Shown piece by piece: positions 28,456-37,689 of a stretch of DNA of 64,000 bases. Each line of letters begins with the position of its first letter. Within the stretch, counting starts at the first letter, position 1. Origin of the DNA: Rhodobacteraceae bacterium HTCC2150 (lineage in GTDB: Bacteria; Pseudomonadota; Alphaproteobacteria; Rhodobacterales; Rhodobacteraceae); the NCBI GenBank assembly GCA_000169395.1, contig AAXZ01000003.1:124001-188000 (forward strand). Direction: 5' to 3'. The notes under the pieces are model-generated. The model did not search any database, was not told the DNA's origin, and saw only the letters and a list, made by a program, of their open reading frames with translations. A program made the translations under genes and the position numbers.

Positions 28456-29067
28456 TTATCCCAATAGCGCTTTCAGGGATGCGGCAGGATCAGCTTGTTC
28501 CCAAATTTCCATACCGACGCCATAGAAATCAGTCTTGGTGGACAATCCTTTGACCAATTCGGCAGACAGGCCTCCCTCTGCGACGACGGGCACCTCGATC
28601 ATTGCAGACCACCAGTCAAACAAATCCATCTCTGCGACATCACCTGTGCCCAAAGGCGTTTCGGTAATTGGGCCAAATGCCACGTAGTCAGCGCTGGCTT
28701 CGGCCGCGGAAATACCGTCATGGCGGGATGCGCCGCAGTATGCGCCGATGATTGCGTCTGTGCCCAATTCGCGGCGAACCTTGCCAACACTACGTGCGCC
28801 GTCACTTAGATGAACACCGTCAAGACCAAGGGCTTCGACCAAATTGACGTGGTCCTCGATTACGATCGCTACCTCTGCTGCGTGGCAAATTTCGCGCAAT
28901 GCATCGGCTGTGCGTGAAACATAATCTGCATCTTGGCTAGAAAGAGCAAGACGAAGACAGGACACATCCATCACAGCGAAAACGTCTTGTAACTGTTTGG
29001 AAAAGCTTTCTAATTCAAACTCTGGTGGTGTGATCAGGTACAGTTGTGGTTGGTTTTCTTGTGACAT
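28456..29067 (-). CDS. Thiamine phosphate synthase-like protein
   Basis: 203-residue TIM-barrel of the ThiE/TenI family. Seen: LYLITPPEFE start, GLDGVHLSDGARS (equivalent of the pyrimidine site), and ASADYVAFGPITETPLGTG (phosphate-binding loop). The usual Gly-Gln-x-Asp and STH elements are altered (HLSDGA; CGASRHDG), so it may be a divergent paralogue and not the main thiamine phosphate synthase. No TPP riboswitch or thi genes are near. It is convergent with olsA, four bases apart. Confidence 0.75.
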   Translation of the reverse strand: MSQENQPQLYLITPPEFELESFSKQLQDVFAVMDVSCLRLALSSQDADYVSRTADALREICHAAEVAIVIEDHVNLVEALGLDGVHLSDGARSVGKVRRELGTDAIIGAYCGASRHDGISAAEASADYVAFGPITETPLGTGDVAEMDLFDWWSAMIEVPVVAEGGLSAELVKGLSTKTDFYGVGMEIWEQADPAASLKALLG

Positions 29068-29108
29068 TGGGCTGCTTTCGTAACGTTATTTACGCGCTGA
29101 TAAGTGAT

Positions 29109-29441
29109 TTATGCCTTCGGGGGAAGGCTTTGAACAAAATTACACGCCAAAGCCAGCAATCTGTGACGCGTGGCGTCATCACCCATGGCCACCGCATCAA
29201 CAGTCACCATTCCGCCCATGGGACGGCCCGTGAATGTGGCAGGTCGTGCGCCATTTACAGCCAACGCCGCGCCATAGTTATCTTTGCCAACGCGATACAT
29301 GCCGCCGTTTTTGTGAACGCCACACAACATATGACCATTAAGGATCATACTGACACCGCCGAACATCTTCTTTTCGATTACATCCGACGTTTCAGCCAGA
29401 TCTTGCCGCAAAAGTTCCAACAATCCTGCATCTAAGGCCAT
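29109..29441 (-). CDS. TfoX/Sxy N-terminal domain protein
   Basis: 110 residues matching the TfoX N-terminal domain: KKMFGGVSMILNGHMLCGVHKNGGMYRVGKD and a C-terminal segment GRPMGGMVTVD. In gammaproteobacteria TfoX activates competence genes; the short alphaproteobacterial relatives have no known role and lack the C-terminal domain. It is followed 41 bases later by the ThiE-like gene on the same strand and divergent from trmJ. Confidence 0.82.
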   Translation of the reverse strand: MALDAGLLELLRQDLAETSDVIEKKMFGGVSMILNGHMLCGVHKNGGMYRVGKDNYGAALAVNGARPATFTGRPMGGMVTVDAVAMGDDATRHRLLALACNFVQSLPPKA

Positions 29442-29507
29442 GATTTCTGCTCCTTGTCATAACTGCCTCTCAAGCGTATCACCCCCTCAACAAAAAACGA
29501 GGATAAA

Positions 29508-30278
29508 ATGGCTGGAACTGATCATAGCGAAGCACCTAAAGAATGGGCGGGCCCTCAGCCGTCAATTATTCTTGTGCGCCCACAAATGGGCGAAAACATT
29601 GGGGCAGCGGCCCGCGCGATGTGGAACTTTGGTCTGGAACGGATGCGTATTGTTGATCCACGCGATGGGTGGCCAAACCCAAAGGCAACCGCCATGGCCA
29701 GTGGCGCAGCGCAAGTCATGGATAACGTGTCGATTTATGATGATACACGCGACGCGGTCGCTGATTGCAATTATGTCTTTGCAACAACGGCGCGGGGCCG
29801 TGATCTGACAAAACCCATCATGTCGCCAGAGGCGGCAATGAAGCACACGCGCGATCTTATGGCATCCGGCCAAAAGGTTGGCATTTTGTTTGGGCCAGAA
29901 CGTGCTGGCCTTGAAAATGACGACATTTCGCGGGCCAATGCGATTATTTCGGTGCCTGTGAATCCGGCGTTTGCTTCGCTTAATCTTGGGCAATGTGTGT
30001 TGTTGTTATCCTATGAATATCGCCGTTTGGCCAATCAGGCGCCAAGTGAGCTGTTTGATCTGTCAAAAACCCGTTGGGCCGAGGCAAAAGAGGTCGAAAG
30101 CCTGCAAGATCATTTTGAAGAAAAGCTGGAAGAGGCGCATTTCTTTTTTCCTGAACACAAAGCGGCACATCTAAAGAAAAATCTGCGCAATATGCTGTCG
30201 CGTTTGCCATTAACTATAAATGATGTCGGTTTGTTCCACGGAATCCTGCGCGCATTGACGCGGCCACGGGATAAATAG
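29508..30278 (+). CDS. trmJ: tRNA (cytidine/uridine-2'-O-)-methyltransferase TrmJ
   Basis: 256-residue SPOUT methyltransferase that uses SAM to methylate the 2'-OH of position 32 in the tRNA anticodon loop. Seen: SIILVRPQMGENIGAAARAMWNFGLE with the conserved Asn/Arg, and the knot motifs GILFGPERAGLEND and ISVPVNPAFASLNLGQCV. The C-terminal coiled extension (about 185-256) needed for dimer and tRNA binding is present. It is one of four tRNA modification genes in this window. Confidence 0.9.
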   Translation: MAGTDHSEAPKEWAGPQPSIILVRPQMGENIGAAARAMWNFGLERMRIVDPRDGWPNPKATAMASGAAQVMDNVSIYDDTRDAVADCNYVFATTARGRDLTKPIMSPEAAMKHTRDLMASGQKVGILFGPERAGLENDDISRANAIISVPVNPAFASLNLGQCVLLLSYEYRRLANQAPSELFDLSKTRWAEAKEVESLQDHFEEKLEEAHFFFPEHKAAHLKKNLRNMLSRLPLTINDVGLFHGILRALTRPRDK

Positions 30279-30359
30279 CGCATAACAGCGCCCAAGACCT
30301 TGAAGCTATAGGCACCTCTGCCTACACTTTTATAAGACACCAAACCAAAGGCCCACGAG

Positions 30360-31499
30360 ATGAGCAATAAGCGTTCTATTTTCCAAGAAGTTGACGGATC
30401 AAAACCAGACAACAAGCCACAAACGGGGCTGATTTCGAAACCAACGGGCGCACGCACGGGTATTCGTTTATGGTTGATGCTGTTGTTTTCCTTGTTGGTG
30501 GTGATGATTGCGGTGGGTGGCTTGACGCGATTGACCGACAGTGGCCTTTCCATCACTGAATGGAACGTCATCAAAGGTGCGATACCACCAATGAACGAGG
30601 CCGCTTGGTTGGTCGAGTTTGAAAAATACAAAACTATCCCCGAATTCCAATACCAAAACGCCAATATGGATATGGCAGGCTTTAAAACCATCTATTGGTG
30701 GGAATGGGGCCACCGTCAGTTGGGCCGTGTTTTGGGTCTGGTTTGGGCTGTGGGTTTTGTGGCGTTCTGGGCAATGGGGAAATTACCGACAGGCTGGACA
30801 TCGCGTTTGTTGACTTTGGGCGCTTTGGGTGGTTTGCAAGGTGCGATTGGCTGGTGGATGGTATCATCTGGCCTAACAGGTCGCATGGTTGATGTGGCAT
30901 CCTATCGTTTGGCGACGCACCTTGGGTTGGCGTTTTTCATCCTTGGTCTGATCACTTGGTTCATTCTTTTACTGGGCCGCGATGAGGCATCTTTGCTGCA
31001 ATCACGCCGTGGTCGCGAGGGTAAGTTGTTTTCGATGACCACAGGTTTGATGCACCTTACGGGCATACAGATTCTGCTGGGTGCCTTGGTTGCTGGCATT
31101 GATGCGGGGCGTGGTCACACTGATTGGCCGTTGATGTTGGGACGCTTTTTCCCAGCCGACGCCTTTACTGAAAGTCCGTTTTGGGTGAATTTCTTTGAAA
31201 ACGCCGGTCTTGTTCAATTTAATCATCGCATGGTTGGATATCTTTTGCTTATCTTTGCCGTGGTCGTTTGGCGAAAATCGCGTGCATCAGGCAACGTCCA
31301 TCTTAAGGGTGCCTATACGGTGATGATGGCGATGATGCTGGTGCAAATGGGCTTGGGCATTTTCACCGTTCTAAACGCTGCACCTTGGCAATGGGGCATT
31401 ATGCATCAATTGGGTGCGGTTGCACTGTGGGTATTGGTTATCCGCGCGCGTTTCAATGCAGGATATCCTGCACGACAAGCAATTAAAGGTGCGAAATAG
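30360..31499 (+). CDS. ctaA: Haem A synthase (COX15-type)
   Basis: 379-residue inner-membrane protein with about eight membrane segments that oxidises the C8 methyl of haem O to make haem A for aa3-type cytochrome oxidase. Seen: the helix 1 start GGLTRLTDSGLSITEWNVIKG, the haem-ligand region WWEWGHRQLGR, and a second pair of His in HRMVGYLL and MHQLGA. The long form is typical of alphaproteobacteria and mitochondria. The M32 peptidase gene begins one base after its stop. Confidence 0.94.
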   Translation: MSNKRSIFQEVDGSKPDNKPQTGLISKPTGARTGIRLWLMLLFSLLVVMIAVGGLTRLTDSGLSITEWNVIKGAIPPMNEAAWLVEFEKYKTIPEFQYQNANMDMAGFKTIYWWEWGHRQLGRVLGLVWAVGFVAFWAMGKLPTGWTSRLLTLGALGGLQGAIGWWMVSSGLTGRMVDVASYRLATHLGLAFFILGLITWFILLLGRDEASLLQSRRGREGKLFSMTTGLMHLTGIQILLGALVAGIDAGRGHTDWPLMLGRFFPADAFTESPFWVNFFENAGLVQFNHRMVGYLLLIFAVVVWRKSRASGNVHLKGAYTVMMAMMLVQMGLGIFTVLNAAPWQWGIMHQLGAVALWVLVIRARFNAGYPARQAIKGAK

Positions 31500-31500
31500 T

Positions 31501-32976
31501 ATGACAGCTTATGATGATTTGCTCGCCTTTCAGCGCGACACCGAGGCTTTGGGTCAAATTTCAGGCCGCATGGGGTGGGATCAGGAAACCATGATGCCCC
31601 GTGGTTCAGCTGAGCAACGCAGCGAAGAATTTGCCGCCATTGAAGGCGTTTTGCACGCGCGTCGCACCGATCCCAAGTTGGGTGAATGGTTGGCCGCTAT
31701 TGATACCGCCGCACTTGATGATGTGGGCCGTGCAAACATTCGTATCATTTCGCAAAACTATGAACGCACCCAAAAAGTGCCCGCTGATCTGTCCGCCGAA
31801 ATGGCGCGCGTGACATCATTATCCCAAAGCCAATGGGCCGCGGCCCGTGCGGAGGATGATTTTGCAGCCTTTGCGCCCGTTCAGGCCAAAGTTGTCGATC
31901 TTGTTCGTGAACAAGGCCAAGCAATGGCAGATGGCGGCGACACTTATGACGCGCTGTTGCAAGGCTATGAACCTGGTGCAACGGGGGCACAATTGGCGGC
32001 GATGTTTGATGCGTTGCGTCCGCGTTTACTGGCATTGCGGGAAAAAATTCTGGGGGCTGATGCGCCGACAGCGTTGGCCGGTGAATTTGACGAAGCCAAA
32101 CAAATGGAATTGTCGGGCGAAATGGCCGCGGCGTTTGGCTATGATTTCAACCGTGGTCGCATTGATAAGGCGGTGCATCCGTTTTCATCCGGCTCAGGCC
32201 ATGACGTTCGCATCACGACACGTACCGCATTAACCGATCCGTTTAATTGCATCTATTCAACGATCCATGAGGTCGGCCACGGTGCCTATGAACAAAACAT
32301 TAACCCTGATTTCGCACTAACGCCGCTTGGATCTGGTGTTTCTATGGGTGTGCACGAAAGCCAAAGCCGCATTTATGAAAACCAAATGGGTCGTGGTCGT
32401 GCGTTCACTGGTTTTGTGTTTGAGCGCATGCAAGCACATTTTGGCGACATGAACGTGACGGATGCCGATGCGTTTTATGCGGCCGTGAACCGCGTGCAAT
32501 CGGGATACATTCGTACAGAAGCCGATGAAATTCACTATAATTTGCATGTTCTTTTACGTTTTGATCTGGAACGCGCGTTGATATCGGGCGATCTGGCTGT
32601 GAATGACCTAGAGGCGGCTTGGAACGATCGATTTGAGGCGGATTTTGGCATCAAAGTCGACAAGGCATCCAACGGATGTTTGCAGGACGTTCACTGGCCC
32701 GTTGGTCTGATCGGGTATTTCCCAACCTATTCCTTGGGCAATGTATATGCAGGTTGTCTGAACGCAGCCATGCGTAAGGCCGTGCCCGATGTGGATGCGT
32801 CCTTGGCCAAAGGCGATGCCAGCCCCGCCACAAATTGGTTGCGTGAAAACCTGCAACAACATGGCGGCCTGTTTGAACCAGCCGAGGTAATCACGCGTGC
32901 CTTTGGTGCGGCGCCCAGCGAGGGGCCATTGTTGGATTACTTAGAAGCTAAGTTTGAGGCGCTTTACAACTTGTAA
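31501..32976 (+). CDS. M32 family carboxypeptidase
   Basis: 491-residue zinc carboxypeptidase of the Taq family (M32), cytoplasmic, removing C-terminal residues from peptides. Seen: zinc site HEVGHGAYEQN (HExxH) with HESQSRIYENQMGR supplying the third ligand, and the helical N-terminal lobe GRMGWDQETMMPRG. The start was placed at the ATG right after ctaA, giving the normal family length; a longer frame overlapping ctaA was rejected. Confidence 0.93.
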   Translation: MTAYDDLLAFQRDTEALGQISGRMGWDQETMMPRGSAEQRSEEFAAIEGVLHARRTDPKLGEWLAAIDTAALDDVGRANIRIISQNYERTQKVPADLSAEMARVTSLSQSQWAAARAEDDFAAFAPVQAKVVDLVREQGQAMADGGDTYDALLQGYEPGATGAQLAAMFDALRPRLLALREKILGADAPTALAGEFDEAKQMELSGEMAAAFGYDFNRGRIDKAVHPFSSGSGHDVRITTRTALTDPFNCIYSTIHEVGHGAYEQNINPDFALTPLGSGVSMGVHESQSRIYENQMGRGRAFTGFVFERMQAHFGDMNVTDADAFYAAVNRVQSGYIRTEADEIHYNLHVLLRFDLERALISGDLAVNDLEAAWNDRFEADFGIKVDKASNGCLQDVHWPVGLIGYFPTYSLGNVYAGCLNAAMRKAVPDVDASLAKGDASPATNWLRENLQQHGGLFEPAEVITRAFGAAPSEGPLLDYLEAKFEALYNL

Positions 32977-33001
32977 CACCCAAAACAAATGGAACATTCC
33001 T

Positions 33002-33039
33002 AAAGCGTTGTACTTGCCATCATATCAGTACAACGTTTT
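33002..33039. terminator. Bidirectional terminator between convergent genes
   Basis: Arms AAAGCGTTGTACT and AGTACAACGTTTT form a 13-pair stem (one G-U) with a 12-base loop, giving A- and T-tracts on either side. Its right arm includes the last codons of the minus-strand oxidoreductase gene, so it serves the M32 gene and probably that gene as well. Confidence 0.65.
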
Positions 33040-33621
33040 ACGATATCCTTCTTCGATCACGGAGAGATCGGTTGTGGGTACGTCTACGTTGCCGTGGTCC
33101 TTAATCATTTCATAAAGCGATGGAACGGGGCGTTCCTCTGGCCAAGTTTCCGGTTTCCATAATCCCGACCGCATTGGTGCCTTGCCACAATGCAGGAATA
33201 TCTCATCCACGGTGATCCGGGTCACCGTTTTGGGGCTGCGGCCTTTGATTTGAAATTGATCACAAAGGGCGGCCTCGTCGCTGATTTCGGCGGTGCCATT
33301 TACACGTAAGGTTTCACCAACCGTTGGGATCATAAACATGAGCGCAACTTTTGGATGCGCTAGGATGTTTAACAGACCGTCAATGCGATTGTTCCCCGGG
33401 CGATCTGGCAACAATAGGGTGGTGTCAGTTTCAACCACCGCAAACCCAGCAGGATCACCTTTGGGGGATACATCAAGATTTCTGCCATCCGATGTGGCCA
33501 AGGTCAAAAATGTCGAGTTCTCAATGAATTGACGACAGTGTTTGTCAAACCTTGTAATCACTTTAACAGCCGCACGGGGCGACACATCACCATAAATTTC
33601 ACGAAGTTTTTCAGGTGTCAT
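33025..33621 (-). CDS. Pyridoxamine 5'-phosphate oxidase-like FMN-binding protein
   Basis: 198 residues of the split-barrel flavin fold, of the MSMEG_1061-like subgroup. Seen: STFLTLATSDGRNLDVSPKGDPAGF (flavin phosphate site), LLLPDRPGNNRIDGLLNIL and the C-terminal FLHCGKAPMRSGLW. Probably an FMN- or F420-like oxidoreductase of unknown substrate; true PdxH function is unlikely. The ATG with GGAA at good spacing was preferred over a TTG two codons earlier. It follows an enoyl-CoA hydratase gene by 12 bases. Confidence 0.8.
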   Translation of the reverse strand: MTPEKLREIYGDVSPRAAVKVITRFDKHCRQFIENSTFLTLATSDGRNLDVSPKGDPAGFAVVETDTTLLLPDRPGNNRIDGLLNILAHPKVALMFMIPTVGETLRVNGTAEISDEAALCDQFQIKGRSPKTVTRITVDEIFLHCGKAPMRSGLWKPETWPEERPVPSLYEMIKDHGNVDVPTTDLSVIEEGYRKTLY

Positions 33622-33633
33622 AGCCAATATTCC

Positions 33634-34422
33634 TTATTTGTCGGCCCAATCAGGATCACGTTTTTCAATGAATGCATTAATACCCTCGTTGGTGTCGCGG
33701 TTCAGCATGTTTTGAACCATGACCTGACCGGTGAATTCATATGCAGCGGCCAAATCCATTTCCAATTGATCATAAAACGCGGATTTACCAATACGTACGG
33801 CGGACCCAAGTTTGCTGGCAATCAGCTGCGCCATTTCATCAACCTGTGCATCGAGCGACCCTATTGGGGCTATTTGGTTGATTAATCCCATTTGTTCGGC
33901 CTTGGCAGCATCAGCAAATTGCCCCGTTGTCAGCATCTCAAACGCTTTCTTGCGGTGAATATTGCGAGAAAGCGCCACCATAGGGGTGGAACAGAACAGA
34001 CCTATGTTGACACCGTTCACCCCAAAACGCGTGCCTTCTTCGGCAATGGCCAAATCACACGTCGCCACCATTTGACATCCGGCTGCTGTGGCAATGCCGT
34101 GGGCCTTGGCGATCACAACTTGGGGCAGGGCGCGTAATGACATCATCATCGCCGCACATCGATTGAACAGATCAGCAAAATAGGCGGCACCGCCGTCGGC
34201 CGCATCACGGCCCCGTTGCATTTCCTTTAGATCGTGACCCGCGCAAAAAGCTTTGCCAGCGCCTGATATAACGACAACGCGAATTGATGTATCAATGGCC
34301 AAGGCATCAATCTGTGCTTGAATGGCTGCGATCATATCGTCTGACAACGCATTTAATTTCTCCGGCGCGTTCATCGTTAAATAACAAATCGCTCCTTTTT
34401 CTTCTCGGATGAGCAAAGCCAT
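33634..34422 (-). CDS. Enoyl-CoA hydratase/isomerase family protein
   Basis: 262-residue crotonase-fold protein. Seen: the oxyanion-hole stretches GAGKAFCAGHDLKEM and KAHGIATAAGCQMVATCDLAIA, and GVNGVNIGLFCSTPMVAL. The second catalytic acid position of true hydratases appears as Phe-Cys (GLFCS), as in the ECHDC3-like group, so hydratase activity is uncertain. It is co-oriented with the FMN-binding protein and divergent from a thioesterase gene. Confidence 0.82.
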   Translation of the reverse strand: MALLIREEKGAICYLTMNAPEKLNALSDDMIAAIQAQIDALAIDTSIRVVVISGAGKAFCAGHDLKEMQRGRDAADGGAAYFADLFNRCAAMMMSLRALPQVVIAKAHGIATAAGCQMVATCDLAIAEEGTRFGVNGVNIGLFCSTPMVALSRNIHRKKAFEMLTTGQFADAAKAEQMGLINQIAPIGSLDAQVDEMAQLIASKLGSAVRIGKSAFYDQLEMDLAAAYEFTGQVMVQNMLNRDTNEGINAFIEKRDPDWADK

Positions 34423-34487
34423 GTCTTGATCCTTGTAATATCTTTCGCCACAAACACTAATAGGCAGGACAGCATTAGGAAAGCACG

Positions 34488-34916
34488 ATGAACAAAGATT
34501 CCGTCATCATGGATCAAAACGAACTTACGGATTTTCTTGCAGCAGAGTTTCCACAGGTTCAGGGCGAATATTCAATCGATCGTGTGGCAGCAATGGAAAT
34601 AGATGTACGTTTGAATGTGCAAGATCGCCATTTGCGCCCTGGCGGGACAATATCTGGACCCTCAATGTTTTCCTTGGCTGATGTTTCTATGTATCTGGCG
34701 GTGTTGGCGATGATTGGCCCCAAGGCCTTGACCGTAACTACCAGTGCAAATTTGGATTTCATGCGCAAACCAGTGTCAGGGCGTGATCTGATCGCAAAGT
34801 GCAGAATTCTGAAACTAGGTCGTGTTTTGGCCGTGGGTGAAGTGCATTTATATTCCGAAGGCAGCGCGAATTGCGTAGCACGCGCCGCCATGACCTATTC
34901 GATTCCGCCCAAATAG
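34488..34916 (+). CDS. PaaI-like hotdog thioesterase
   Basis: 142 residues with the hotdog fold. Seen: RHLRPGGTISGPSMFSLADVSMYLAVLA, corresponding to the catalytic loop and central helix, with Asp in LADV as the likely general base, and TTSANLDFMRKPVSGRDLIAKC. It probably hydrolyses acyl-CoA thioesters. It is divergent from enoyl-CoA hydratase (65 bases) which fits an acyl-CoA context. Confidence 0.8.
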   Translation: MNKDSVIMDQNELTDFLAAEFPQVQGEYSIDRVAAMEIDVRLNVQDRHLRPGGTISGPSMFSLADVSMYLAVLAMIGPKALTVTTSANLDFMRKPVSGRDLIAKCRILKLGRVLAVGEVHLYSEGSANCVARAAMTYSIPPK

Positions 34917-35034
34917 CAGTGAATTTTTGTGGGGTAATATAATACCTATTTTATATCGCATTGATTTATAACAATTTAATTAATGCGATGGCCGTTGACT
35001 GTGCGCCAAAAAAGCTTAAAACCACCCCATCAAC

Positions 35035-35053
35035 AGGGCCCATATGGGGCCCT
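35035..35053 (+). promoter_or_regulatory. Hairpin in the rplM leader
   Basis: Perfect 7-bp stem AGGGCCC/GGGCCCT with a 5-base loop, 25 bases before the rplM start. It has no T-tract, so it is not a terminator; a role in autoregulation of L13/S9 is possible. Confidence 0.4.
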
Positions 35054-35077
35054 AACCCACTTTTAAGGGCAAGAGAC

Positions 35078-35539
35078 ATGAAAACCTTTACCGCGACACC
35101 CGCGGATATTGATAAAAAATGGATCATCATCGATGCTGAAGGCATCGTTTTGGGTCGTTTGGCATCAGTTATCGCGATGCGCTTGCGTGGCAAGCACAAA
35201 CCAAGCTTCACTCCTCACATGGACATGGGCGACAACGTTATTGTTATCAATGCTGACAAAGTTCAGCTTACTGGCAACAAACGTGACGGCAAAGTCTATT
35301 ACTGGCACACAGGTCACCCAGGTGGCATCAAACAGCGTACTGCACGTCAAATCATCGAGGGTAAATTCCCAGAGCGTGTTTTGACCAAAGCGGTTCAGCG
35401 CATGTTGCCAGGTGGCAAACTTTCCCGCCAGCAAATGACAAACCTGCGCGTATATGCAGGCACCGAGCACGGTCACGAGGCGCAATCGCCCGAAGTTCTG
35501 GATGTAGCATCCATGAACGCTAAGAATACGAGGGTCTGA
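35078..35539 (+). CDS. rplM: 50S ribosomal protein L13
   Basis: 153-residue L13, an early 50S assembly protein. Seen: [40 protein letters not shown] and the [14 protein letters not shown] core. The start at the ATG after AAGAGA matches the family; an upstream in-frame ATG in the leader was rejected. It is two bases from rpsI, the conserved L13-S9 pair. Confidence 0.97.
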   Translation: MKTFTATPADIDKKWIIIDAEGIVLGRLASVIAMRLRGKHKPSFTPHMDMGDNVIVINADKVQLTGNKRDGKVYYWHTGHPGGIKQRTARQIIEGKFPERVLTKAVQRMLPGGKLSRQQMTNLRVYAGTEHGHEAQSPEVLDVASMNAKNTRV

Positions 35540-35541
35540 GT

Positions 35542-36033
35542 ATGTCTGAAGAAATCAATTCCTTGGAAGACCTAAACAAGGTCGCCACAGCCGCACCAGC
35601 AGAAATCGCTGAACTTGCCGAGCCTGCTCAGCCTGTTCGTGACGAACTTGGTCGCTCATATGCCACTGGTAAACGTAAAGACGCGATCGCGCGTGTTTGG
35701 ATCAAGCCTGGTTCCGGCAAAGTTGTTGTAAACGGCAAAGACATGGACGCGTATTTTGCACGCCCAGTTTTGCAAATGATCCTACGTCAACCCTTTCAGG
35801 TTGCTGGTGTTGAAGGTCAATTTGACGTTATGGCAACTGTTAAAGGCGGCGGTCTGTCTGGCCAAGCTGGCGCGGTTAAGCACGGTGTTTCAAAGGCTTT
35901 GCAGCTTTATGAACCCTCCTTGCGCGGCGCTTTGAAAGCAGCCGGCTTCCTAACACGCGACAGCCGTGTTGTTGAGCGTAAGAAATTCGGTAAAGCCAAA
36001 GCGCGTAAGAGCTTCCAGTTCTCAAAACGCTAA
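35542..36033 (+). CDS. rpsI: 30S ribosomal protein S9
   Basis: 163 residues. The C-terminal ~128 are canonical S9 ([20 protein letters not shown]; the basic tail [11 protein letters not shown] reaching the P site). The first ~35 residues are an acidic, Ala/Glu-rich extension usual in alphaproteobacteria. GAGGG precedes the ATG. A strong terminator follows. Confidence 0.97.
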   Translation: MSEEINSLEDLNKVATAAPAEIAELAEPAQPVRDELGRSYATGKRKDAIARVWIKPGSGKVVVNGKDMDAYFARPVLQMILRQPFQVAGVEGQFDVMATVKGGGLSGQAGAVKHGVSKALQLYEPSLRGALKAAGFLTRDSRVVERKKFGKAKARKSFQFSKR

Positions 36034-36052
36034 GTTTTGCACGATACAAAAT

Positions 36053-36087
36053 GAAAAAGGCCGCCCGTTTGGGCGGCCTTTTTTTGC
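36053..36087 (+). terminator. Terminator after rpsI
   Basis: Stem AAGGCCGCCC/GGGCGGCCTT with a 4-base loop and seven T residues, about 20 bases after the stop. Confidence 0.9.
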
Positions 36088-36157
36088 AAGGAAATCGTTA
36101 GATTCCAATTTGAGGATTTTGTTTTAATGGGGATTCAATTTAATTGACTTGAATTTT

Positions 36158-37540
36158 CTAGACGCCATTTTTGATTTCGAACAGATCGCTATATAGATGC
36201 TCGATGGCATCATTTACTGTCAGTTCGTTGTCGCAGGTCCACTCTTCAATTTTTTCGTAACGCCCTTTTCTCATTTTCCCTTTGAAATAGTAGACGTATA
36301 GTTCTTCTGCATGCAAGAGTAACTCTCTCAAGCGGATTTCTGAATCTGAAAACTGTCCAAAGTCATATTTTTCGTGTGGCTTCCCGCCAGTAATTCTTAA
36401 ACTAATGAGTGGTTCGTCCTCTATAAATGGGTCAGAGGGAAATTTAGTGTGCTTTCTAAAATAAAAGACAAATCTGTATGCTCTTTCACCATCAATAATT
36501 AGCGTTTGGCTAAAGAACCAAGTGGCGCTTATTCTTTTTCCTAGGCCAAGATCTCTCCATTTTTTAAATTCGACTATGGGAAAAGATTGATGTTCAACTG
36601 ACAAAACATTGGAAACTTCTGTAATTTCTTGCGCTGTTGCTTCAAATGCCGATTGAATTTCGTTCATTTTGTGTGCCCAAACAAGATATTGCTTGTGTTG
36701 AGCACCCTTCTTTTTGTCGTCCGCTTTTTGGGCAAGCCTAGCCACCCATTTCGAACGTTCTTCGCGTTCGATTGCAATTCCACTTGCTTTAGCGATTACA
36801 TTCAGTTGGCGGTTTGCAATAATAGCAACCAAATCATCCCAATCATTATTATCTGCGTCGGCCAATGCATCATAATAATCATCTCGAATTGCGGATGGAA
36901 CCCCAGTCGGAAATAGTTTTCCCGACAACAAGGCAAAGTCTTGAAGCAGTCGCGCTGTTCTTCCGTTTCCGTCTAAAAATGGATGAATATAAGTAAAACG
37001 GTTGTGTAACCAAGCAGCACGAACAATCGGATGCGCTGTGTCATCATTAACAAATATATCGACCATTTCTGCAATTAATCTTGGGACTTGGAGGTGTGAT
37101 GGAGGTGTGAATGAGGCTTGAGAAATCTTTACATCCTTGTTTCGAAATTCGCCAGGTAGTTCACCAATTTGATCTTCTATCAATGAATGGATTTGCCGCA
37201 ACAAAGTTGAGTTCAATTTTTGTCCATCTTCGGCAGAATCAAACGTGAGTTCATCTGCTCTCAAAGCATTCAAGACTTCCTGTTCTGACTTAGATGAGGA
37301 ATCATTAATCGTCATCGAATCCATAATAGCCAACGTTTGACGACGAGTAGCTACGATTCCTTCCATGTTTAGGCTTGACGTTACTCTATCGGGTAGAAAG
37401 GCCATTTTTATCCGGTTTTTAACGTCTAAACTAAGTGGTCTAAGTTTATTAAATTCGGTGATTGCAAAATTAACCTGTTCTAACAATTGCTCTGTATCTT
37501 GACGCAAACTAACGCGGGATGGGGTGCCAAATTCTATCAT
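36158..37540 (-). CDS. Fic family protein
   Basis: 460-residue Fic protein, expected to transfer AMP (or another group) from a nucleotide to a target hydroxyl. Seen: active site HPFLDGNGR at residues 186-194, and S56-x3-E60-G61 in SSLNMEG, the inhibitory-helix motif placed N-terminal to the core, so self-inhibited class II. A Fic_N-like N-terminus is present. The ~200-residue C-terminal part (from about 270) is not recognised; it is rich in aromatic beta-strand-like segments. AT-richer than neighbours and flanked by an mnmA fragment, hence probably acquired. No antitoxin-like partner is adjacent. Confidence 0.88.
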   Translation of the reverse strand: MIEFGTPSRVSLRQDTEQLLEQVNFAITEFNKLRPLSLDVKNRIKMAFLPDRVTSSLNMEGIVATRRQTLAIMDSMTINDSSSKSEQEVLNALRADELTFDSAEDGQKLNSTLLRQIHSLIEDQIGELPGEFRNKDVKISQASFTPPSHLQVPRLIAEMVDIFVNDDTAHPIVRAAWLHNRFTYIHPFLDGNGRTARLLQDFALLSGKLFPTGVPSAIRDDYYDALADADNNDWDDLVAIIANRQLNVIAKASGIAIEREERSKWVARLAQKADDKKKGAQHKQYLVWAHKMNEIQSAFEATAQEITEVSNVLSVEHQSFPIVEFKKWRDLGLGKRISATWFFSQTLIIDGERAYRFVFYFRKHTKFPSDPFIEDEPLISLRITGGKPHEKYDFGQFSDSEIRLRELLLHAEELYVYYFKGKMRKGRYEKIEEWTCDNELTVNDAIEHLYSDLFEIKNGV

Positions 37541-37689
37541 TCTCTTTTAACCTTCACAATTATTTTCCCAAAATGATTTTGAACGGAATTGACTATAGTA
37601 TAACTGAAACCATCTGATTTTGCACTGATTCAAAAAATGCAGAATTTGAAAAATGAATGTCCAAGTAGATTCACATAGAATTACATTTT

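Noticed and set aside
28456-29067. Calling the ThiE-like gene the housekeeping thiE with a TPP riboswitch
   Set aside because: Key ThiE motifs are altered and no riboswitch-like sequence or other thi gene is nearby.
31414-31500. Upstream extension of the M32 peptidase into ctaA
   Set aside because: The extension overlaps ctaA almost entirely and adds 29 residues not expected in the family; the ATG right after ctaA fits.
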